A stretch of 26,575 nt of DNA from a virus. Shown here in pieces: positions 16,301-22,836 of the stretch. Position 1 is the stretch's first letter. Every line of letters begins with the position of its first letter. A program made the position numbers and the translations under genes. The DNA lies in the IMG/VR virus record IMGVR_UViG_3300025286_000113, positions 1 through 26,575 of that record. The stretch is one strand, 5' to 3'. The notes under the pieces are model-generated. The model saw only the letters and a list, made by a program, of their open reading frames with translations. It ran no database searches and had not been told where the DNA came from.

Positions 16301-16484
16301 CATTTTTTTCTGGAGGAGACATTCCATTCCATAATTCACTTGCAATATTTCCATTTTCTTCACCTAATATAGATAAAGCTATCTGTCTATTTTCTTCTGG
16401 AGATCTAGGACCTTCGCCACCTGTATATTTAATTTCTGGTGCGTTTTTGTTTAACGATGATATTCCTGTGTAATCTATAGCCAT
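13320..16484 (-). CDS. Large virion protein with recurring GG-x-x-GY motifs
   Basis: This 1054-residue protein is modular and low in complexity. GG motifs occur at 134 (GGIADVGF), 419 (GGIARLGY), 744 (GGRAGYANGG), 922 (GGRIGYAGG), 956 (GGLMDLGG) and 972 (GGFVPIGG). The first two lie in a duplicated module that continues with RPGY and then QKDENRG. Middle regions are charged and helical (about 450-550, with an Ala-Lys-Ala run at 513-523). A Gly/hydrophobic stretch (about 790-880) may touch membranes. The C-terminus carries ADDVPARLSKNEFVFTADAV (982-1001), then GGGDIDKGAEIMENVM, which I recall from many phage structural proteins. A virion or ejection role is inferred. A promoter-like sequence lies upstream; no good Shine-Dalgarno precedes the ATG at 16484. 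Confidence 0.6.
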   Translation of the reverse strand: MAIDYTGISSLNKNAPEIKYTGGEGPRSPEENRQIALSILGEENGNIASELWNGMSPPEKNEWGSIEGFIQSEDFKIILMQTKQEEGGIRTASAADDMLQDEYDKYVFEMQEQGLEPMSLEQFRQEAVAGMANGGIADVGFSRVQPSIDGSRPGYAFANVKQDLDRQKDENRGPQNIDRQVYSAIQTQKPPAPLRGEGPDQLPPQLGGPSSRQQAAAILAQQPSRRGGSPNVLNPPTPPESLTTGGGGIPQGITNIDRVKRMLSRGRDIPWSKYLSYLDPFTSAEAEEFDAEAVIKAHNEEVLGKGDTTGTTTVGGQVPADLANPDVLMDIARVGGLTDIEKGSKFNPFSKDKEVLQPGAKRVIEDIQGFKYDNKISPKNIIEYFGDEEKYRGMDLETLKKVYNMAQVTGQSPVMAAEGGIARLGYANGQLVQPGPGRPGYQGDRPPSVRAREHEEKQKDENRGKAMVATPTESYSKKTKELLKKQREGAQQTIKQQQKEYERGPDSSPYARAEAKAKAKAKAEEVSFKEKFKQKSSDFRKRELRNLFDYIYGGRKRQLPGWSTLTRKPQYGEDWYTDPDLFDEFSAESLGLSATDLQKLQDIQKALGQEYVGQTKKFADDDQLAFQDFYPNMNKIQPGDAGYVESSRGPDPLWQRQGHPSEAAYLAAQGTGTTAAPLTQQAAAAGTSPFPTGPIDASGITSTYNLTGAENMLNYLPTQLASGVTRGTTFDPITGELKFIGADGGRAGYANGGITDLRQGYFLGKLVKSLTKPFKGATRSIKKFAKTPAGKLAIMAALGYGTGMFGKSGTGMFSGLKTNLFGTAAKGGGALPWKMTPGKMWTPGTEGWLGKLGLTKGGGSMMPTALGGILGSSILGGLYTAATDDEEDEMYKKWLADKAAADEYWIPRFDESNFRRIASAQGGRIGYAGGKLSHKAAYLQSLYGNDEDEVQYAQEGGLMDLGGMEKDYRQEGGFVPIGGQERADDVPARLSKNEFVFTADAVRAAGGGDIDKGAEIMENVMENLEQGGNVSEESQGLEGARNMFATSQRLEGVL

Positions 16485-16531
16485 AATTTTATGTTAATTT
16501 ATTAAAGGCAGGAATTTCACCTGGGTTTATA

Positions 16532-16560
16532 ATATTACTTGTTTTTCACAAGTAAATCAA
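16532..16560 (-). promoter_or_regulatory. Promoter-like sequence with embedded hairpin before the 1054-aa gene
   Basis: On the minus strand TTGATT (16560-16555) is 17 bp from TAATAT (16537-16532). The spacer contains most of a perfect 7-bp inverted repeat, TTACTTG/CAAGTAA (16555-16549 and 16541-16535), with a 7-base loop. It may be a promoter with an operator, or an RNA hairpin that trims or attenuates the late transcript. It starts three bases after the previous gene ends. Confidence 0.3.
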
Positions 16561-16562
16561 GC

Positions 16563-16904
16563 CTATGATGTAACTACTCTAGGTTTGATTTCGAGCGCAG
16601 ATAGTACTACGTGTAATCTGTTTGCCGTTGCTGCGGTTACTTTTATAATTTCGCTCTCTGCGACGACTAATGGTGCTGAAAGTAATTCTGATGTTCCATT
16701 AGCAGATATAGCTTTTACCCTAAATAGGCTAAAAACAGCGCTATCTGTATCGGTTAATGTAATCGTTATTGTATCAGCATTACCTGAATCTTCAGATACC
16801 AGAATAGATTTAATAACAGCTGTTGTTGCCGTAGGTACTGTATACAGTGTCGTTGCATCAGTACTAGTTAAATCTACCTTTTTGTTTACAAATGTATTAG
16901 CCAT
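16563..16904 (-). CDS. Small beta-rich virion protein
   Basis: This 113-residue protein is rich in Thr, Val, Ala and Ser, with alternating hydrophobic and polar residues that suggest a beta sandwich. Recognisable stretches are TTLYTVPTATTAVIKSILVS (20-39 roughly), ITITLTDTDSAVFSLFR and IIKVTAATANRLHVVLSALE. This pattern resembles small structural proteins of cyanophages and other marine phages that decorate the head or tail. The lack of cysteine and of enzymatic motifs fits a structural role. It begins with a TAATG overlap with a tiny upstream gene and ends 78 bp before the next one. The function is an inference from composition and neighbours. Confidence 0.6.
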   Translation of the reverse strand: MANTFVNKKVDLTSTDATTLYTVPTATTAVIKSILVSEDSGNADTITITLTDTDSAVFSLFRVKAISANGTSELLSAPLVVAESEIIKVTAATANRLHVVLSALEIKPRVVTS

Positions 16905-17068
16905 TATGCCATAAAGAAAGCTTCCGCTTCCGCCTCATCTTTTAAATCCTGTTGAAAGGATGTGTTTAATTTTTGCACGATACTATCAACATCTCTAACA
17001 AATGATTGTTGTATTTGTTGATCGTATTGTTCTAAAGGTTGTGTTAATGATTGTACAATTCTAGCCAT
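16904..17068 (-). CDS. 54-residue helical protein between tail genes
   Basis: A short gene lies exactly between two virion genes and is joined to each by a one-base TAATG overlap, which is strong evidence that it is real. The product begins MARIVQSLTQPLEQYDQQIQ and ends with an acidic stretch (DLKDEAEAEAFFMA). It is predicted helical with Gln-rich heptads (about 13-42) and has no membrane span. It might be a small tail-completion or chaperone-like protein, but no family is recognised. Typical gene callers with a length cut-off above 54 aa would miss it. Confidence 0.6.
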   Translation of the reverse strand: MARIVQSLTQPLEQYDQQIQQSFVRDVDSIVQKLNTSFQQDLKDEAEAEAFFMA

Positions 17069-19230
17069 TATCTTCTTCCATCTGCTTGTATATCTAGTCT
17101 AAAAGTTCCAAGTTTCCAGTGTTGTTGGGTACTGGTGTTGTCTACTTTTAAAGCTATGGCTCTTGCCCTAGCTCTTGTATCTATTTTAGTCGTTGTTGTC
17201 GTAGATGTAAAGGGTCCAAGTGAAGAACTTGCTTCTGAATCTGTTGGATAGTTTTTCAAGTTTAGTGTCACTCTTGCATCTCCAGTTTGTGATAAAAAGT
17301 CTGGAAGCACTCTTCTAATTTTCATCATGTATTCACCATCACCTCTTAAATCTGCTCCACCACCTTGGCCCACAGATATATCAAAATCTCCTGATTGAAT
17401 GCTTGCTGAAACACCAGTTCTTGCTCCTGCTTTAATTTGATCTTGTCCTGTTTCATGTTCATAGTAAGTTGTAACACCATCAGTATTGCCAACGGTTGCA
17501 TCACTGGTTGCATCAGAATCATATTCTGTTGCATGTGGTTTTCCAAATACAGCTGAGTCTGCCCAAGCAGATCGAGCCAATGAACTTGTAGTCCATACTG
17601 GTCTCTCTGGTGTTGAATCCATAAAGTTATAAGTAACCGATCTATTATTAGATGCAGCTGTGCTACCTGGATAAAACCAAGTTACTTCACCAAATAAATT
17701 ATTTAATCCTGCATAAATATGGTTTTTAGGAACTGTATTAATATCATCGTAAACATAGTCCTCAACTAAACATGCTAAAGATTCTAGTTTACCAGTATAT
17801 CTAAAGAAACCATTCTCTGACATCCAGTAAGCAGAACCATCAACCTCAACAGCGGCATGTTTTCCCATCAATCCACAGTTCGTTCCAACCTGTTGAAACG
17901 AGAAAGTAAAAGGCGCACCAACGAATCTCATAATAAATAAAGATGTATCAGTCCATACGTAAATTGCATCCCGACCTCTAATCGCTGCCACGATCCGTGT
18001 TCCATCGGCCAGTCTCTGTGTACCAGCGGTATTGATTGCTGAAGGCGCGTATGAAGTTGAAGCATTGATGCTCTCCTGATCCGACCATCTAATATACATA
18101 TCATCCTGAGTAGATGTAGTTCCAATAGTTGTTTCAGTTCCAAAAAATACTAAGTGCCTATCGGGTGTAGATACTAAAGTTTGAACTGCTGCTGTTGGTG
18201 CATTGGCAACAATTGTTGCTCTAGTAGATGTTGCTCCCGTTGCATCTGAATCCCATTCAAAAGTTGCACCATCTGCAATTGTTGCAATAAGTTTATTTCC
18301 ATAATTGTCCAAGGACCATAGTCCAGGAGATGTTACAATGTCACCTGTTTGTGATGCGCCCCATTTCGTATAGTCTGATGCGTCATAAATTGTAGCTCCG
18401 TCTGAATGAGAAGCAGCTGTCGTATTATCTGACCCTCTTGTTAATCCTGATATAGTATTAGTACTTGTGGTGTTTGAAGTATAGACAATACGTTCACTGT
18501 CTATTAAAACTGTTCCTGAAGTTGGAAAAGCTGATGAATCATCAAGAACAATACTAGATGACCCTGAAGTTAATGCACCATCTAGGGTTGAGGTTGCTTC
18601 ACCTGTAACTTGACCACCCCATAATCCTAGCCCCCAACCAGCAGCTGATGCCTCTAACGCAGGTCCAACTTTATAATAATGTCTAACTCTTATTCCACCA
18701 GAAGTACTAGCTCCTGATCCAGATTCCACTGATCCCATTTCAACGGTAATTGTTGTTGAACTTGGAACGGTTGTAACCATAAAAGTTTTATCATCAAAAT
18801 CATCGGAGTCAAAATTAGAATTAGTAATAGATGAAAAATTATCTAAATAAACAATATCATATTTAGAAATACCATGAGCAGATGAAAAAGTTATAGTAAC
18901 AGTTGCATCACTTTGCGTTGTTGAAAAAGCACTTGTTAAATTTGATGTACTTTTAAGAGGAGTTATATCATAAAAAGCTCCTCCAGAATACACATATAAA
19001 ATTCTATTAGTTCCAAGTGCTGCATATTTAATACCACTTGCATTAACAAAATGGTGTAAGGCTGTATTTCTTCCTGTAAGAGTGACATCCCCTAATTGAG
19101 ACCAACCACCCACTTTTTCAGGCGATCCATATCTAAATCTAACATAATCACCGCTAATCCATTGGCCTTCGCCGCCCGTTGCTGTGACTTGTTTATTGAA
19201 ACCTGGTTGAAACCTTAATTTTTGTAGCAT
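17068..19230 (-). CDS. Tail / packaged-DNA stabilisation-type virion protein
   Basis: The 720-residue protein begins with LRFQPGFNKQVTATGGEGQW, then DYVRFRYGSPEKVGGW, a signature I associate with P22 gp10-like tail or DNA-stabilisation proteins of podoviruses and marine phages. The body is rich in beta-strand sequence with many aromatic turns (for example GLWSLDNYGNKLIATIADG and YMSENGFFRYTG-like blocks), fitting a propeller or beta-rich tail protein. An insertion at about 100-290 is Ser/Thr-rich and includes SERIVYTSNTTST-type strands. It would form part of the tail tube or nozzle. The start ATG at 19230 has AAGG six bases upstream, and a stem-loop lies just before that. The family call is moderately certain, the exact position in the tail is not. 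Confidence 0.65.
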   Translation of the reverse strand: MLQKLRFQPGFNKQVTATGGEGQWISGDYVRFRYGSPEKVGGWSQLGDVTLTGRNTALHHFVNASGIKYAALGTNRILYVYSGGAFYDITPLKSTSNLTSAFSTTQSDATVTITFSSAHGISKYDIVYLDNFSSITNSNFDSDDFDDKTFMVTTVPSSTTITVEMGSVESGSGASTSGGIRVRHYYKVGPALEASAAGWGLGLWGGQVTGEATSTLDGALTSGSSSIVLDDSSAFPTSGTVLIDSERIVYTSNTTSTNTISGLTRGSDNTTAASHSDGATIYDASDYTKWGASQTGDIVTSPGLWSLDNYGNKLIATIADGATFEWDSDATGATSTRATIVANAPTAAVQTLVSTPDRHLVFFGTETTIGTTSTQDDMYIRWSDQESINASTSYAPSAINTAGTQRLADGTRIVAAIRGRDAIYVWTDTSLFIMRFVGAPFTFSFQQVGTNCGLMGKHAAVEVDGSAYWMSENGFFRYTGKLESLACLVEDYVYDDINTVPKNHIYAGLNNLFGEVTWFYPGSTAASNNRSVTYNFMDSTPERPVWTTSSLARSAWADSAVFGKPHATEYDSDATSDATVGNTDGVTTYYEHETGQDQIKAGARTGVSASIQSGDFDISVGQGGGADLRGDGEYMMKIRRVLPDFLSQTGDARVTLNLKNYPTDSEASSSLGPFTSTTTTTKIDTRARARAIALKVDNTSTQQHWKLGTFRLDIQADGRR

Positions 19231-19249
19231 AAAAACCTTATAATAATCA

Positions 19250-19280
19250 GGCAGGAGATGGTGTGGTGGAATCTCCCGCC
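19250..19280 (-). terminator. Strong stem-loop at the end of the oxygenase cassette
   Basis: The minus-strand RNA can form GGCGGGAGAT/ATCTCCTGCC (19280-19271 with 19259-19250), a 10-bp stem with one G-U pair and an 11-nt loop. It lies 19 bases after the last oxygenase stop and 20 bases before the tail gene. No U-run follows, so full termination is doubtful; it may attenuate, protect the upstream mRNA or mark a processing site. Confidence 0.4.
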
Positions 19281-19299
19281 AAACTATTATTCTACTATA

Positions 19300-19932
19300 T
19301 TATTTAGATAATTTAAAGCCTTTATACCAAGCAGGCAAGCCTAAATGTGGACGTTTGTCAAACATATTTTCCTTGGCTCCTGGTGTGTTTTTATTATTAT
19401 AATGTAGAAAAGCTTGAACACATTCTTTACCTTTAAACTTCTCTCTCCAATGCTCTAATCCACACCCTTCGTAAATTAACATATCCCCTGGTTTTAAATG
19501 TACTTTTATTCCTTTCATCCCTTCTTTACCAGAAGGTTCAAGATAAAGTGCCCATGGATCTCCTCCAAGATTCATCGTCGTAGAGATTTCACAGCTAAAT
19601 CGATCCTTATGTCTTTTAAGAACATCTCCGTTTTTATAAATTCTGGCATAAGTATAAGCAGGATATAATTTTAATTCTGTGGCCTTTTCCATAATAGGTT
19701 GGATTTTTAACATTAACGTTTCCGCAGCTATATTTCCATATTGAGAATAAGTGTTAGGAATTTGATCATCATCATAACTGCCTATAATACTTTCAAAAGG
19801 AGAAAAATATCTAGTGGTCTTACACGTATCATAAACTTGTTTTTGCATAGAAAAATAGTTTGCAATAAAGGTTGCTAAATCTTTTGACACAGCTGAACGT
19901 ATCACTGCATATTTATTTTTTTTAAACGTCAT
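19300..19932 (-). CDS. 2OG-Fe(II) oxygenase, array member 1 (HKD type)
   Basis: The 210-residue protein has the double-stranded beta-helix pattern of a 2-oxoglutarate/Fe(II) oxygenase. The iron-binding triad is visible as H108-K-D110 in KRHKDRFSCEIS and H161 in GLEHWREKFKG. LKPGDMLIYEG (146-156) forms the strand before the distal histidine. The conserved start of the fold is YPAYTYARIYKNGD (90-103). It should couple decarboxylation of 2-oxoglutarate to hydroxylation of an unknown substrate. Related HWREPF-type proteins are known to me from cyanophages. It overlaps the preceding oxygenase gene by eleven bases (stop inside its start region) and is last in the array. A 2OG co-substrate arginine is not obvious at the usual spacing. 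Confidence 0.8.
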   Translation of the reverse strand: MTFKKNKYAVIRSAVSKDLATFIANYFSMQKQVYDTCKTTRYFSPFESIIGSYDDDQIPNTYSQYGNIAAETLMLKIQPIMEKATELKLYPAYTYARIYKNGDVLKRHKDRFSCEISTTMNLGGDPWALYLEPSGKEGMKGIKVHLKPGDMLIYEGCGLEHWREKFKGKECVQAFLHYNNKNTPGAKENMFDKRPHLGLPAWYKGFKLSK

Positions 19933-20551
19933 CTGTAATTTTCTCTGGGTTTAAATAAATATTACCTGAAATACTAATCCTCTTTTTATTAGATAAATAA
20001 AAAGGATAAACACAATGGCTAAATTTTGAAGGAAAAAATAACATAGTTCCTTCATGGGAAGGTTCAAGATTGTAATCACAAGTTGAAACTTGTCCTAATG
20101 CATTAGTATAAAATAATTGAAAGGAATTGGGATATTTAGAATTAGAATGCTTAACAAATGGTAATTCACATTCTTTTTTAAAACTAGATGGAATTTTAAT
20201 CCATATTACAAAAGAAAAAAGCCCACCGTGGTTATGAATAGGGTTAAATTCATATTTTTTTTGAAAATTAACCCAAAAACTATTTAGAATATACTGACAA
20301 TTTTTAGTTAAAAAATGAGGAACTGCTATATCTGTATAAAGATTATTATATTCATCAATACTAGGTAATAAAATATTTTTAAAAAACCAATCATCTTTAT
20401 CTACAAGAGTATTAGATTCTTTTATATTACCTGCAAGAGTGTGATTAGTTTTTTCTTTTTTGTTTTTAATATAGTCTTTTAATCTTGAAATTGTTTCTGA
20501 GGAAAGTTTTTGTTCAATTATTCCTATATTAGGAAGATTAATACGAGTCAT
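19922..20551 (-). CDS. 2OG-Fe(II) oxygenase-like protein, array member 2 (HxH type)
   Basis: This 209-residue protein shows NPIHNHGGLFSFVIWIKIP (103-121), the HxH-type metal site (H106, H108) followed by the first core strands, and later GTMLFFPSKFSHCVYPF (168-184) with distal H179 and R191 in KKRISISGNI, the likely 2OG-binding residue. This places it near the TIGR02466-like group, where an HxH pair replaces HxD. The N-terminal 80 residues are helical and charged. Expected reaction: 2OG-dependent hydroxylation of an unidentified substrate. The start is the ATG at 20551 in an ATGA overlap with the previous gene. The sequence is AT-rich and has poor ribosome binding site, so coupled translation is likely. 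Confidence 0.75.
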   Translation of the reverse strand: MTRINLPNIGIIEQKLSSETISRLKDYIKNKKEKTNHTLAGNIKESNTLVDKDDWFFKNILLPSIDEYNNLYTDIAVPHFLTKNCQYILNSFWVNFQKKYEFNPIHNHGGLFSFVIWIKIPSSFKKECELPFVKHSNSKYPNSFQLFYTNALGQVSTCDYNLEPSHEGTMLFFPSKFSHCVYPFYLSNKKRISISGNIYLNPEKITDDV

Positions 20552-21180
20552 ACTTTTATAGCCATTTCTTTAGGCACTGCTTGTATATTCCAATGGATAA
20601 ATCTAAATGGTTCTATACCGTGGTCTACGACATATTCATGTTCCAAGTATCCTGGAAATATAATTAATGTTCCAGGTTTAGGTTGAAAGTGAACTTTTTC
20701 ATGACCTGACCAAATACCTTTTATATCTGGTTTCATGTTTAATTTAGTTGTGCGTGCTCCTGTTTTTGGCTCGTGAAAAACTGGATAAGAAGTTTTGTCA
20801 CTACATTTTAAAAAATAAAAACCTGATACATGTTGATTCCAATGTATGTGTGCAGAATGATGACCTCCCCCTTTTTTAGAAAATTCTTGTACCCACATTT
20901 CAGAAAATATAGTTTGGTATTGTTTTATATCATAACCCATCTGATCTAAAAATTCCCAAGACTTCATACCAATATAATTTCTAAAATCTAAAAAATCATT
21001 ATCATGTAACAACGGTGTTGAGTGATAAGATCTTCCAAAGTCACCATATTTTTTTATATAGGGTTTTTCTTTTTTCTTTGCCTCTTTGATATATTTGTTT
21101 GATGCCTTATTTAAAGAATTAACAAATTCTGGTTTTTCTTCTGACCACATAGGTGTACAAAAAAAATTACTTACATGCAT
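20548..21180 (-). CDS. 2OG-Fe(II) oxygenase-like protein, array member 3 (HxH type)
   Basis: The 210-residue protein carries GGGHHSAHIHWNQHVSGFYF (104-123), with the HxH metal pair at H111 and H113, then TLIIFPGYLEHEYVVDHG (171-188) with distal H181, and R193 in EPFRFIHWNI as the likely 2OG anchor. It is clearly related in plan to member 2 but not close in sequence, so the two are old paralogues or separate acquisitions. TIGR02466-like phage proteins have this layout. The N-terminus (VSNFFCTPMWSE) is short and typical for that group. The substrate is not shown. It starts one base after member 4 ends and ends in an ATGA overlap with member 2. Confidence 0.8.
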   Translation of the reverse strand: MHVSNFFCTPMWSEEKPEFVNSLNKASNKYIKEAKKKEKPYIKKYGDFGRSYHSTPLLHDNDFLDFRNYIGMKSWEFLDQMGYDIKQYQTIFSEMWVQEFSKKGGGHHSAHIHWNQHVSGFYFLKCSDKTSYPVFHEPKTGARTTKLNMKPDIKGIWSGHEKVHFQPKPGTLIIFPGYLEHEYVVDHGIEPFRFIHWNIQAVPKEMAIKV

Positions 21181-21181
21181 A

Positions 21182-21820
21182 TTATTTAAATGGATACCCT
21201 AAGTTCCAACACACTAATGAATATCTCACTCCTTTCGTCACCGGTTTAACCCTATGCCATACAAATGAAGGAAATATAATAATAGAACCTTTTGGTAATA
21301 CCTCTGTTGCTTTCCTTAAATGTTTTAATTCATCTCTCATGTGTGGATCATAATCTCTAAAATCAAATTCTAATTCTCCACCACTATATTCAGAACCATC
21401 TGTTAACTGACAAGTCATTGAAAGTTTTCTAATTTTACCATGATTAGGATTAGCTTTATTTTTTCTTTCATAAGACTTATTCCAACTGTCACAATGCCAA
21501 TCATAATATTGATTTAGCTTATATTTTGTAAATTGACAATTTTCTGATCTATCCCACTCAAAATTCCATCCAGCTTTTTTATTTGCTGCATGAACATAAG
21601 GATGTAATTCTTTGTAAATCCAAGTATCATCTAACCATACTACATCAGAATCTCTTTTTCTTTTCATATCTCTAATCTTTTCTTTAGATAACTTTCCATC
21701 ACCAAAACCACCTGTTCTAGCTATCACTTCTTGTTTTGATAAAGCATATTTAATTACTTCATCACAAAATCTAGGAGTTAATGCAGATTTAAAATACCAA
21801 TAATAATTAAATAAATTCAT
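21182..21820 (-). CDS. PKHD-type 2OG-Fe(II) hydroxylase, array member 4
   Basis: This is the most canonical member (212 residues). QYYDWHCDSW (104-113) gives H109 and D111; GSIIIFPSFVWHRVKPVTKG (178-197) gives distal H189; and R199 in VRYSLVCWNLG is ten residues after it, the standard 2OG-binding spacing. RKLSMTCQLT (131-140) and YSGGELEFDF (145-154) complete the PKHD-hydroxylase core, a family related to prolyl hydroxylases. A full set of ligands predicts an active enzyme. Known PKHD relatives act on proline or similar residues, but the substrate in phages is not established. It overlaps member 5 by fourteen bases and ends one base before member 3. Confidence 0.88.
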   Translation of the reverse strand: MNLFNYYWYFKSALTPRFCDEVIKYALSKQEVIARTGGFGDGKLSKEKIRDMKRKRDSDVVWLDDTWIYKELHPYVHAANKKAGWNFEWDRSENCQFTKYKLNQYYDWHCDSWNKSYERKNKANPNHGKIRKLSMTCQLTDGSEYSGGELEFDFRDYDPHMRDELKHLRKATEVLPKGSIIIFPSFVWHRVKPVTKGVRYSLVCWNLGYPFK

Positions 21821-22310
21821 AAGTTATAGTCTGTACAAAATTTAAAGAATCTTTTTGTATGTTGATTAAATAATACATACAAGTTGAAGGAAACATGACA
21901 AATTTATTATTTGTTAAAGGTATATCCCATGACCTTCCTTTACGTCTATTGTCATCATAATGTATTCGAACAGAGCAGTCCTCAACTTTTACACCATATA
22001 AAAGTGTAAAGTCAGGTGAGTTTTTTAAATCTACTGGATCAATATTAAGTAATGGAATTGTAATTTCATTGGGTTTATATACATTACCCCAAGTTTCTTT
22101 GCTAATAAGTCCAATCTTATGTTCTACTTTTATATGTTCTCGAATATACGTATTTAGCATATCCCAGACCTTTGAGAATTCAAATTCTGAATTTTTTAAA
22201 TGTGTTACAAATATATCTAAGGTTAATACATCTCTTTGAATTTCAAAACCATTAGGCATTGAAACATCACCATAATATAACGCTGTCTCAGATAATACTT
22301 TCTTTTCCAT
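21807..22310 (-). CDS. Degenerate 2OG-oxygenase-like / cupin-fold protein, array member 5
   Basis: The 167-residue protein is first in the oxygenase cassette. Its second half, CSVRIHYDDNRRKGRSWDIP (112-131) and NNKFVMFPSTCMYYLIN (134-150), then NFVQTITYEFI, has the strand order of a double-stranded beta helix. H117-Y-D119 resembles an HxD pair, but where the distal histidine should be there is Tyr (146/147). It therefore looks either inactive or adapted to another metal or ligand. I recall cyanophage proteins with this same FPST-YY pattern, without known function. The promoter-like sequence at 22321-22348 lies immediately upstream, and AAAGGA precedes its ATG. It may be a non-catalytic partner or substrate-binding subunit of the neighbours. 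Confidence 0.55.
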   Translation of the reverse strand: MEKKVLSETALYYGDVSMPNGFEIQRDVLTLDIFVTHLKNSEFEFSKVWDMLNTYIREHIKVEHKIGLISKETWGNVYKPNEITIPLLNIDPVDLKNSPDFTLLYGVKVEDCSVRIHYDDNRRKGRSWDIPLTNNKFVMFPSTCMYYLINIQKDSLNFVQTITYEFI

Positions 22311-22320
22311 ACCAATTCCT

Positions 22321-22348
22321 TTTATAAAGGAAGATATATAAATGTCAA
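22321..22348 (-). promoter_or_regulatory. Promoter candidate heading the oxygenase cassette
   Basis: On the minus strand a perfect TTGACA (22348-22343) starts right after the upstream stop codon and is 16 bp from TATAAA (22326-22321). Transcription would begin only about four bases before the ATG at 22310, so its transcript would be nearly leaderless; read-through transcripts would keep the AAAGGA ribosome binding site. Confidence 0.5.
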
Positions 22349-22834
22349 TTATGCTAGTGTATCAACTAAAACCCAACCTGCATTATTATCTGCCTGATAT
22401 GCAGATTCATTCCATTGATATTCCCAATGGTTATTGTTTAATGAGTTTTGTGTTTCTTGTTCAGAAGTTAAATCTGGAGCAGCACCAATCGGTGAAATCC
22501 AAGTAAAATCACTTTTTACCCATGATGGATATGGTTGTTTAGGCCAAAAGATTTCATTAGTTTTATCCCAAGTATATCCTATACCTGCATAATTTCCTCT
22601 AAACGCTTTTGACTGATCAGAGGCTACTGTATTATCATTATTATAATATTTTCCACCTTTTGTGTTATAAGAAGTTTGAATCCAAAGATGTGCAGGCCAA
22701 TTATTATGTAGTTGTAAATAAGCTTGTCCTACTGATTCGTCTGCTGCTCCATCACCATCTAACATATCGGAATCAGCTAAAGTAACTACAGTTAAAACCA
22801 CATTGGCTTCTGATATTTTTGCAAAGTGTGCCAT
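22349..22834 (-). CDS. Small tail-fibre-associated protein of cyanophage type
   Basis: The 161-residue protein starts AHFAKISEANVVLTVVTL and contains WIQTSYNTKGGKYY (51-64) and FRGNYAGIGYTWDKTNEIFW (78-97), then PYPSWVKSDFTWISPIGAAP. This combination is very familiar to me from T4-like cyanophages and other marine phages, where such proteins lie among tail-fibre genes and are called structural or hypothetical. Trp and Asn are abundant and no enzyme motif is seen. It starts two bases after the Gly-rich fibre gene ends, so it is probably co-translated and may be a fibre tip, chaperone or assembly partner. It lies immediately upstream of the oxygenase cassette. Confidence 0.65.
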   Translation of the reverse strand: MAHFAKISEANVVLTVVTLADSDMLDGDGAADESVGQAYLQLHNNWPAHLWIQTSYNTKGGKYYNNDNTVASDQSKAFRGNYAGIGYTWDKTNEIFWPKQPYPSWVKSDFTWISPIGAAPDLTSEQETQNSLNNNHWEYQWNESAYQADNNAGWVLVDTLA

Positions 22835-22836
22835 AG

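Noticed and set aside
16563-17068. Programmed frameshift between the 54-aa and 113-aa genes, as in tail-assembly chaperones
   Set aside because: The overlap is a normal TAATG stop/start and no slippery heptamer is visible near the junction.
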